64,000 bases of DNA from assembly GCA_907165275.2 (NCBI GenBank), contig OU015668.1:7621658-7685657 (forward strand). The letters run 5' to 3'. The DNA is from Zygaena filipendulae. Lineage: Eukaryota; Arthropoda; Insecta; Lepidoptera; Zygaenidae. The notes beneath the pieces are model-generated. The model worked only from the letters and a program-made list of their open reading frames with translations, did not search any database and was not told the origin of the DNA. The translations under genes and the position numbers were made by a program. Shown in pieces: positions 1-8,779 of the stretch (position 1 is the first letter of the stretch; each line of letters opens with the position of its first letter).

Positions 1-250
1 TGTAGCTGACCCCCGCAGTTTCAGCCGCGGTAATTTCGGAGTTCCCGTGGGAATTCCAGGATAATTCCTAATCCTTACTAATATTATAAATGCGAAAGTG
101 ATTTTGTTTGTTTGTTCGTTGGTTTTTTTGTTTGATTGTTACGCTTTCACGCCTTAATGTAGTGATTAAATATTAAAAATGCGAAAGTGAGTTTGTTTGT
201 TCATTTGTTTGTTTGTTACGCTTTCACACGTTAACGGCTCAACCGATCAC
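1..250. repeat. Dispersed 'gcggtttcacccgcg' repeat tails
   Basis: The window opens inside a copy of the commonest repeat here: a degenerate 'agctg..ccccgcggtttcac' block, then 'ttcggagttcccg', then the tail 'ttactaatattataaatgcg' with TTTG-rich runs. A second tail follows at about 165-225. Copies recur on both strands throughout. I read it as the 3' tail of a LINE or a derived SINE; no coding capacity is seen. Confidence 0.7.
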
Positions 251-614
251 CATATAACTTCTAAAATTGATATAATGACAATGATAAAACTAAAAAAAAA
301 TACATATATCATGTACATTACCATGCAAACTTCCACCGAAAATTGGTTTGAACGAGATCTAGTAGTTTTTTTTAATACGTCATAAATCGTAAACCGCAAA
401 AAATACGCTATTATTAAAACATCGATCATAGTTACAACGAACTACAAGAATTTTTATATTATGTTACTTGCTGCTACGGAACCCTTCATGGGCGAGTCCG
501 ACTTGCACTTGGCCGCTTTTTTATCGTTAATTCGCAATTGAAATAACCGCGAAAGTCACTCCTTTCTCTCTTAACCCTAATCCAGTCGTTGAAAAGGAAA
601 TTTATTTCAACAAC

Positions 615-1868
615 CTGCATCGAACAGAGCTTGGTAAGTCTGCTCTAATAGCAATCGAGTCATTGGATCAAAAACGTGTGCAAGTCTGCTGTGGACTGCA
701 AAAGGCTCTGCATCAAAGAGATCCACGTCAGGCATTTTCCCCGCGTACTCCGGCAGCTCTGGGTGTTCGTAATTCCATCGGCAGTTCTCCTTCGTCACCA
801 TGTTTACCTGGTCATCGAAATGCGAGAATCAATTAATAATTAAATTAATTAACAGTGACTGAGAGTGAGACAGTATTTGTACTTTTTCCATAACTAAGTA
901 ACAGTAAAATCGTAACATTTGCATGGAATGTTTGCCTTTGTATAGTTGTGTAATGACTTGTTTGTCTAATGATTATTGATTTATTTATTTATTCAGGAAA
1001 CGTACAGCTACAATTATACACACTTGAACACAACAAATACACAATACATTCGCCAAAACAGTTTCACAAATAAATAATTAATACATTTAGAGAAATTATG
1101 ATGCCTAAACAGTATTTAGAATTTAGAATGTGAGATTATATTAATTAAGTACATTAATTGTTGTATCAACTGCTGTTAATCGAACAAGATAGATAAAATA
1201 AATAACTGTGACCTCAGCAATTTAAAACCTCATTCAGAAGGATTTTCCGGAATTTAATCCGCAAGAGGCAAACTTTGTATGAAGGACAAAAAAAAACGAT
1301 GTGTTAGAAGTTACCTAATCAAAAATACCTAATGGAGTAATGAAAGGTGAAAAACAGGTTGAAAGTAAGTATATCTTATCTTAATATAATATAAATTACG
1401 CTCCCACGTTGTTTGCCCGCGATGGACTCCTAAACTACTGAATCGATCGTGATGAAATTTGGTCACTATGTTGTAATTTGGCCCAACTTAAAAGATAAGA
1501 TAGTTTTTATCCCGGAATTCCCGCGGGAACTCCGGAATTAATGCGGGGAACAGCTAATCACCGTAAACTATTTTCAGGGGTACACAGTAGGACGCGGAGT
1601 ACTTTTTCCCGGAATTCCCGCGGGAACTCCGAATATACCGCTAATGAAATCGCGGGGGACAGCTATAATATATAAGTCGAAGGTGAAACTGTGGATGAAC
1701 AGTTAGTTTTCATATACGTACCTTGTTATAAAGCTTTTCGTCGAACTCCATCAGGTTGTGGCACTCGGGCATAACCCCGGACATGCCGCTGATGACGATA
1801 TCATTGTCGTCATACGCGGCGCTGTCCGCATCCACGAGCGAGCCGCAGTCTTCAGGGAGTGGTGCCAT
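615..1868 (-). CDS. FAS-like gene C, coding exons 1-2 (runs off left edge)
   Basis: The 5' end of a fatty-acid-synthase-like gene. Exon 1 (1,868-1,722, 49 codons) begins MAPLPEDCGS and carries the ketoacyl-synthase (KS) opening 'DIVISGMSG'. It ends at a GTACGT donor. Exon 2 (807-615) starts after a CAG acceptor and reads through 'EHPELPEYAGKMPDVDLFD' and 'MTRLLLEQTYQALFDAG', the KS N-terminal lobe, ending GCAG|GT in phase 1. Its equivalents are gene A exons at 54,005-53,859 and 52,963-52,771. Exon 2 differs from A by few residues, e.g. RLAHVF here versus RLAKVF in A. The start is chosen because three paralogs share the ATG and length. The KS active site and later domains would lie left of base 1, so activity cannot be judged. 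Confidence 0.85.
1385..1675. repeat. Repeat tails in intron 1 of gene C
   Basis: Two copies of the dispersed repeat, marked by 'ggaattcccgcgggaactcc' and 'gatggactcctaaactactgaat', in the intron between coding exons 1 and 2. The same copies occur at about 53,535-53,810. Confidence 0.6.
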
Positions 1869-1924
1869 TTGTTTGCCGACAATGAGCCTGTTCGACCAAT
1901 AAGTATTAGTAAAAAAATTTCAAT

Positions 1925-2650
1925 TCCTCATTATTAAAATAACCAAAAAGGAGTTCTCAACATCCTCCCCACCATGGCGCATGAGGATACATACAGTTTA
2001 CACAGTTTAACAATGCGCCATATACAAACAAAATTAAATTAACACAAATTGAAAATGAAATCTGTCCGGTACTTTAATGAGCCGACCAGAACGTGTTTTA
2101 GTAGGAGATCGCGTTGTAGAGACAACAGGCCGCGGGGGGCGGGCACCACTCCTCAACACAGTATGCTCATCGGCTGATAACTCCAAGGGATAGATCGCCT
2201 GGATTGCTCTTAAACGTTCTGCTGCTGCTGTCTTTACTTTGACAACTCTTCTATGGCCATCTGCACCCTCAAGGATATCCATCACTAGCCCTAACGGCCA
2301 CTCTACACGCTTCTTGTTACTGTCCTCTAAGACTACGACGTCCCCAGGCCTAACACTAATATGTCGCTGATTTGATGACCTGTGTACCAATGCCCCTAAA
2401 TATTGATTGCGAAAACTTTGTTTCAAGTCATCACATAATTTTTAATGTAGCGCCACCGTGACGATAAAATTTTTCCATCAATTAAATTTATATCTATAAC
2501 ATCACCGGAGCTTTTTGAAAAATTTAGAAAAGACGCGAGGGTTAACGCTTGGAGAAGCTCTGAGTCTGATGCCATGTATGTAAGGGGACGGGAGTTGACG
2601 ATTGCCTCAACTTCGCAGAGTACAGTGTACAATTCATTAAAACGAAGCAT
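1925..2650 (-). pseudogene. BEL/Pao retrotransposon 3' remnant (integrase end, DUF5641)
   Basis: Two overlapping minus-strand frames, 2,650-2,423 and 2,426-2,034, form the C-terminal end of a BEL/Pao Pol. The first has 'VEAIVNSRPLTYM', the typical end of the integrase core. The second has 'YLGALVHRSSNQRH', 'RPGDVVVLED' and 'KRVEWPLGLV', characteristic of the DUF5641 tail. They are joined by a frameshift near 2,425. Beyond the stop, a purine run (ggtggggagg on the minus strand, ~1,964-1,973) is followed by TGTTGAGAACTCC, read as polypurine tract and LTR start. The LTR is cut to a stub a few tens of bases before gene C coding exon 1. The remnant lies in the leader intron, same strand as the gene. 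Confidence 0.8.
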
Positions 2651-2788
2651 CGCTTTTTATTTTTATTTACACTACCTATTATTAATTTATATATATTAAA
2701 AATTTTATACAGTATTCTTAACAACAACATTTTAGCAAACAAAATGACCGTATTTATGCTCACAGCTCTAAGGAAGCTTCTTATTTAG

Positions 2789-3300
2789 TTGATAGAGTGC
2801 AACGTGGCCCTCGTTACGTGGGCATTATCCGACCTCAGTGATGGTTTGGTGGTTTGTGAAAAAGGTATCAAAACATCGGCACAAAGGTATCAAGATACCA
2901 TTCTTGAGAAGGTAGTGAAGCCCCTTAACAACACTAACACTATGTTCAATAACCAAGAATGGTCCTTCCAGCAAGACTCGGCACCGGGTTATAAAACTCG
3001 GTCTACGCAGTCTTGGTTGGAAACGAACGTTTCGGACTTCATTAAAGCTGAAGACTGGCCGTCGTCTAGTTGCGATCTTAATCCGCTGAATTATGATTTA
3101 TGATCAGTTTTAGAAAGTACGGCTTGCTCTAATCGCCATGATAATTTGTGCTCCCTAAATCCATACGATTCGGAGTGAAGAATTTTCCCATGGAAAGAGT
3201 GCGTAGGTACATTGATAACTGGCCTCAACGTTTAAAGGATTGCAGCCAATGGAGACCACTTCGAATAAGCTTTTTATATTTTAAATTGTTTTATATTTGT
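2789..3300 (+). pseudogene. mariner-family transposase C-terminal fragment, broken
   Basis: The frame 2,789-3,103 contains 'CEKGIKTSAQRYQ', 'FNNQEWSFQQDSAPGYK' and 'EDWPSSSCDLNPLNYDL', the second catalytic-Asp region and third-carboxylate region of a mariner-like transposase. The N-terminal half is absent. After 'NYDL' a TGA replaces the Trp usual at that place. The frame then continues past it (SVLEST, later 'DNWPQRLKDC') with further breaks to about 3,290. The residue in the LNPLDYDL motif that should be catalytic Asp is Asn here; the other copy (54,925-55,436) still has Asp. Non-functional. Confidence 0.8.
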
Positions 3301-3574
3301 GTATTAAACTAACACACTGTAAAAGTAATAAATGTTATTTGCAACAGAAATTTTTTTTTTCTTTATTACAGTATTTATGGCAAGACATAGGTAGGGGTGG
3401 GGTTTACAAAAAATATTTTGTGATTTTTCATAAGGTTTAATTTTTGAAGGCCATTCTATTTTTAAAAAAAGAAAGTAATTAAGTACTTACCTACCTAATC
3501 ATTTTTGTTTGGGTTTTTAGTTTGGTTTTCTGTCCATAATATTATTAAGTTCAGCTAAATTTTGTTTAACTCAC

Positions 3575-3667
3575 CGTTTACAGCTTGTATAGAACCCCTA
3601 ACCGTATCTTGCGAAACACCTAAAAGGTCTTGTAAGCAGACAACACGACGAATCGACTGAAAGGACT
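3575..3667 (-). other. Predicted non-coding leader exon of gene C
   Basis: On the minus strand a segment starting at CAGTCC or CAGTCG (3,667 or 3,658) and ending at the strong donor CG|GTGAGT (3,575/3,574) is conserved upstream of all three FAS paralogs (24,212-24,133 and 55,798-55,706). It contains no ATG-led frame of note. I infer a 5' untranslated exon spliced to the acceptor just upstream of coding exon 1 ('GGTCGAACAG', about 1,890). Transcript data would settle it. Confidence 0.55.
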
Positions 3668-3693
3668 GTGTGCATAACAGATGAAGTAACACG

Positions 3694-3703
3694 TTTTATT
3701 ATA
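3694..3703 (-). promoter_or_regulatory. TATA-like box of gene C promoter
   Basis: Minus strand reads TATAATAAAA about 36 bases upstream of a CAGT initiator (3,667). The box, spacing and initiator are shared with genes A (55,834-55,825) and B (24,247-24,241). Confidence 0.5.
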
Positions 3704-3738
3704 GCTAAAGAGCATGACCTAAAAACCTAAATACACAC

Positions 3739-3832
3739 AAATTCATGCATAATAATTCATGAATTTGTGACCTAACTAAATTTTTTATTTAATACCTACG
3801 TATGTGTCTACATACGTAGGTAATAAATAAAA
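3739..3832. repeat. Two adjacent short palindromes
   Basis: 'caaattcatg' and its complement 'catgaatttg' flank a 10-base loop at 3,739-3,769. A second hairpin follows, 'ttatttaatacctacgtatg' paired with 'catacgtaggtaataaataa' (about 3,786-3,830). Both recur just upstream of gene A at about 55,874-55,965. Confidence 0.7.
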
Positions 3833-3845
3833 AAATAAGTTAGTA

Positions 3846-4805
3846 CTAGCTGTTACCCGCGGTTTCACGCGCGAAAATTTCGGAGATCCTGCAGGAATTC
3901 TGGGATAAAAAGTACCCTATGTCCTTTTCTGTATCCCTGACAATGTATATATATACAAAATTTCATGAGATTTCACTGGCGTTAATTTCACAGTTCCCGT
4001 GGGAATTCCATGACAAAAAGTACCCTATGTCCTTCTCTGTAGGTACCTCTGACAACGTGTGTGCAAAATTTCATGTAGATTGATTGAGCCGTGAAGGCGT
4101 GAAAGCGTAACAGACAGACAGACAGACAGGTAGACAGACAGACTTTACCGCATTTACAATATTAATAGGGATCTAGTAGGTATAGGTAGCTACGGTAGTC
4201 TAGAGTGACACAGAACTTCGAAATTACCGCGGGTGAAACAGCGGGGGAGAGCTAGTTTCAAATAAACAGCTTTTCACTTAATGCATATGAAAATATAGCT
4301 ATAATAGGGTACTTGCATAATTTTTTTTTGTTTTTAATTTTCTCTGTCTGTCAGTTTGTTCCAGTATTATATTATCTGTGTTCCGGTTAATCTCTGAAAC
4401 GGCTGGACCGATTTTAATTATAGAATAGAATAGAATAGAATAGAATAGAATAGAAAAAAGTCTATTTGATACCATAAAGATAAAATAAGTACAAGCGTGA
4501 GTCTTAAACTAGAATAGTTGGTACCAAAATTTTAATATTTTTTTGGAAATCCTTCAGGAATTTCGAGACTCACGTGGGTGAAACCGCGGGGCACAGCTAG
4601 TTAAAAATAACTGTATAATTGACTGCTGGTTTCCCACACTTTCACCTGCGTTTCGGAGTTCCCGCGGGCATCCGGGATAAAAAGTAGACACCTACCCTAC
4701 GCAATTTAATGTAAGTATACTCCTAAAACGTGAATGCTAAATTTCGTGATGATTGGTTGATAGTTAAGACGTGATAGCGAAACAAGCAAACAAACAAATC
4801 ACTAC
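3846..4805. repeat. Cluster of dispersed repeat tails with (TAGAA)7
   Basis: Five or so tandem or nested copies of the dispersed repeat, with 'taccctatgtcctt', 'aatttcatg', a (GACA)n-type tail near 4,110-4,142, and a (TAGAA)7 microsatellite at 4,421-4,455. No coding sequence is seen here. The paralogous cluster at 55,976-56,935 has (TAGAA)9. Confidence 0.7.
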
Positions 4806-5080
4806 ATATTATAAAACAAAGTCTTCCAACACGTGTATTCTCTATAAGCTACTTTCCTTTCAATTTTCAGATTCATAGCTCGAGTAGTTTTCGAAGTTAT
4901 TTGATGTTAGTTTTTTTTTCAGTGAGTGTCTATGTATAAAAATACCATTCAGCTTTCTGTGTGTGAAAGTGAGTTCTCAAAAAATTTCTTTCATACAAAC
5001 TACCCTAATAAGTAACAAAAAAAAATCAAATCAAATCAAATATTCTTTATTGTTACCATGATAATAAAAATACATAGAAA

Positions 5081-5999
5081 TGTAGCGGAGGTATTACGAG
5101 CAGGTAGGTATTAAACTCACATTGCTGTAGAAATGGAATTTTGGAAGTGTTTTATTGTTAAAAACTTAGCGCTATATATACAGAAAACCTTAAAACTAAC
5201 AACCAATCAAAAACACAACATTAAATATTTACAACCAAACAACCAATGAGAAATCGTACATTAAACGGCGGACAGATTCAAGCGAGATGCTAGTTCCTAG
5301 AATTTCATAGTCTCCTCTCGTCGCACACTCGCACCGCGCATGCGCGGGGTGCGCGGCGCGGAGGACGCGGGCGGCGCGCGCGCAGGAGCTCAGTCCGCCG
5401 CGTCTCAAGCGCCAGTCGCCATCGATCGTTGAGAGCGCAAGGCCGCGCGTCTCGCGCCGGACCGCGAATCGTGGATGTGCGTGTGGTGCCATACAGGTGT
5501 CTCCGACCGAGTAGTTCCATGGTGCTTGATGGTGTACAACAGCGTCGCAAGATCCAGGCGATTAAAAACGGCTCTTTTCAGGGCCACTCTTTCCATTTTG
5601 ATGTACTGCCTGATCTTGCTTGCGTAGTTACTTCAGTGAGTGTGACCCAGGAACGTGACGTCTCTTGACTGTTCCTTCGAATCTCCAGCGAGGTCGTCTT
5701 TTTCAAGATTGCTCCTCGCACTTTCCTCTGTCTGGAATTCGTTGGAATTGAGTCAGCTAGGCAATAACATAACAAATTGTCCGTGTCCTGTTTCTTTCTT
5801 GTGATTTGATAATAAGGTGATTCCACTGTGTATGTTATTTCTCTCTTGCTCCTTCAACCTTCCTGATCCTTAATCCAATTCCCCGGTAAAGGTATGTTAC
5901 GTACACGGTTTGGTAATGGTAGGTAGATGGAGGTAAACCGCTGTGAAGTATGTAAGTATTTTCGTAAGTATTTCTGTGCTCATGTGCAAGGTGCGCACA
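5081..5999. mobile_element. Solo LTR (919 bp) with 4-bp target duplication
   Basis: The segment begins TGTAGCGG and ends GCGCACA, the TG...CA ends of an LTR. GAAA flanks it on both sides (5,077-5,080 and 6,000-6,003). The duplicate locus reads straight through ('acatagaaaaataact' near 57,201), with one GAAA and no insert, so this is a precise empty site. Inside are a TATATATA run near 5,173 and a CpG-rich block at 5,320-5,475. No internal coding region accompanies it, so it is a solo LTR left by LTR-LTR recombination. A 4-bp duplication fits Ty3/Gypsy or BEL elements; the family is not assigned. Confidence 0.85.
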
Positions 6000-6003
6000 G
6001 AAA

Positions 6004-6300
6004 AATAACTAAAGTGGGCAACAAAGGGCGGCCTTATTGCAAAAAAGCAATTTCTTCCAGGCAACCGTAACCGCCTTAAACCGCCTTCATTATAAACAAA
6101 AAGGCACTAGGTCCACTAATTATGAAAACCACAGCCGAAAGGTGCCAGGGAAACAAATTCATTTAATTAAGTCTAATTACAAACTTAATACTATAACTAA
6201 GTAAAATGACTTAAACGTTCGATGCTTGGATGATTGACGATTGCGATGCTCACGTTAAACGCTATATAGTACGGACCGCCAAGAGGGGATTTGTGGATTA
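6004..6300. other. No recognised feature
   Basis: Unique-looking DNA after the LTR with a short G/C-rich mirror ('gcggccttattgc', 'ccgccttaaaccgcc') near 6,030-6,090. I see no gene. The same sequence is at about 57,210-57,510. Confidence 0.4.
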
Positions 6301-7710
6301 GCTAAAGCGCGTCAGATGAACATAAGGGGGGTACCTTACACCATGTTGAGTACCTCCACCAAATATAGGCCCTCTACACTGGTGGGTGCGTCTAGAATAA
6401 CCGATCAGATTAGTAAAAAAAAATCGATAACTCGAAATACTCGAGCGCGTCAGATTAAGATATGGTGGGTTAATTACATAGTGAGAAGTGTGTATATGAA
6501 TAATCTGACGATTTGAACGTGACGTAAGGGAGTTAGAGGATCACAAACTTGCAAAAAAAAAACGCAACTTCGACATTCTCGAGCGCAGTTGATTTATTTT
6601 TTATTTTAAAGTAAATAACTCAAGGATAGCGGGAAAAATATAATCTGCCGATTTTCATAAGCCGAAGAAACAAAAATCGTCTTCGAATCGAACGAGCAGC
6701 TGCAGTGAAACATGTACCTATTCATATCTCTGTCTTTCTTTCCCTTTTACTTTTTCTCTATCTCTCACTCTCTCGCACCGTCCTCACACTACTTTCCGTC
6801 GCCATAACATCATCAAAGTATATCACGGCGCTAAACGTGTCGAGTTATAACATTTTTTGGTCGGTTAAAATACATATTAAAATAAGTTAAGTTAAGGTAT
6901 TACATCAAACTATAGGTTCACCTATAACCTTTCACTTTAATGTAATTATATATTATATTATATAATAAAGCTCATCACAAAACAACGCGTTCATGTTATT
7001 ATATGTAAAACGCTCTGGCTTGTTTGTGCTTTAAAGTTAGTTTTGTGAATAATATTTTGTGAGCTTTTACATATTTCATAGAAATATAAAGTGTGTTTTT
7101 TGTGAAAGAGAAATAGCTCATAAAGTTATCAAACTTACGTCAGATATAAAAAAAAAATAAAAAAAAATCATAATTTTTGTTTCTAGCAGTCAGATTAATA
7201 ATATCCCTCAAAATTATTGTCAGATTTTAAGCCAACATAACTTGGACTACAAGCCGAACCTTCTGTAAAATAATCTGACACGCTCGAGCATTTCAAAATT
7301 GAGATTTTTTTTTGCATTTTCAAAAATTCGCTACTACCTTGCGTCTCCTCCAAATCGGCAGATTTTCGAAGGGGAGCATTTTTAGGGTTCACTTAACATC
7401 CCATTTGAATATCTGACGCGCTGGAGTAAATTTTTTTTTTTCATTTTCTCTCCTTTCGGATGGCCACCCCCACCACGCAAATCGGCAGATGAATATATTT
7501 TCGATTTTAGAGACACCTTGGAGTATCAAAACTACAATATCTGACGCGCTCGAGTATTTCCATTTTACTATTTTTTTTTACATTTTTGAAAGCCTGTAGA
7601 AGCTAAACCCACCGGTGAATGAAAAAATATCATATGACCTTATTTTGTTTATATCTCCTAATCTTCAAAACCCAATAGGTCCCAACGACGCTCGAGTGAA
7701 TCCACGATTA
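6300..7710. repeat. Degenerate array with recurring 'atctgacgcgctcgagtattt' and 'aaatcggcagat' words
   Basis: Two words recur in both orientations. Word 1 or its complement occurs near 6,305, 6,442, 6,505, 6,576, 7,274, 7,409, 7,538 and 7,690. Word 2 or its complement occurs near 6,643, 7,352 and 7,478. In the right half the words alternate with a period of about 125-135 bases (7,276; 7,411; 7,540 and 7,353; 7,479). There is no long open frame. The same array lies at about 57,510-58,920. I do not recognise the family. Confidence 0.55.
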
Positions 7711-8285
7711 GCATCGGTATCTCCCGTACTAATAGTAACACTAAAAAGTAAAAAAAAAGTGTGGTGTCGTGGGACACCGGGCAGGAACGAAGTTCCTTAT
7801 TATAAAAATATTAATTTTAAGTTTTTAATTTTAAGTTTATTAAATAATTTCTCATTAATATCTGCATTATGCCTCTGTACATTATTATCAAAAGGTTGTG
7901 ATTTTATGAAAGAGATGCATTCGATGGATTTTTACCGAGGGTTCTACATTTCTATAACCCTTGGTGGAAATCCGAAAAGAAATTCTTACCATGCAGACGC
8001 ACATTAAGAAAAAAATCACAGATATTATATTAGCAACAAACCAAAAAATCAACAAAGTAATGATATTTTGTCTTTTTTTTATTTATTTATTCACAGAAAA
8101 GGTACATACATACAACCAGGAGAACCGCAAAGTAATAGAAAAAGAAGTTTGTGTCCTACTTTTACGAAAGTCGTAAATATTTTGTGTTGAATATAAAGAT
8201 GATTTTTGTATAAAATGCGCTTTATAAATTTTTTTTTTAATTATTTTTTTTAATATTTCAAAATAACGCGAATAGTTACAATATA
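7711..8285. other. No recognised feature
   Basis: AT-rich DNA with short fortuitous frames and no family signature. It includes 'gtcgtgggacaccgggcagg', a word loosely echoed near 30,269. Confidence 0.4.
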
Positions 8286-8779
8286 CACTCGAAAGCAATG
8301 AATCCGGGTCACTTAAAGAATGTTAAAAATCTCGGAAACTAAAAATGATAGGTTAATGCAATAAATTGTATTTAATAGACAATGTAATACTCCTTAAATG
8401 AAAGTAAAAAAAATATGAGTCACCATACATTTTATTAACACAAAATTACATAAAGAAAAAAACTGCTGATCTCTCCTTAAAACAAAAATAGGAAACATGA
8501 AATTTTTGAACTTTATTACGATTTTCTTGAATTTTAATACTTTGTATTGCCTCCTCGTGCTTCCATTACTGCGTTTACGCGGTTTGGCATGCTGTACACC
8601 AAGTTCCTTATACGATTTTGGGGAATATTCTCCCATTCCTCTGTGAGAGCAATTTTGAGCTCACGAAGCGTGATTGGGGGAGGGTTTCGTTGTTTTACGC
8701 ATCTGCCTAGCTCGTCCCAAGCGATCGGGTTGATATCCGGGCTGCGCGCTGGCCACTCCATACGAGTAATGTTCATCTC

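Noticed and set aside
5229..5668. Several overlapping arginine-rich open frames on both strands
   Set aside because: They are the by-product of the CpG-rich core of the solo LTR. No family motif is present, and the segment is absent from the other duplicate.
7615..8176. Two plus-strand frames of 130 and 71 codons, duplicated at 58,827-59,388
   Set aside because: Conservation between the copies reflects the recent duplication, not selection; there is no domain or codon pattern.
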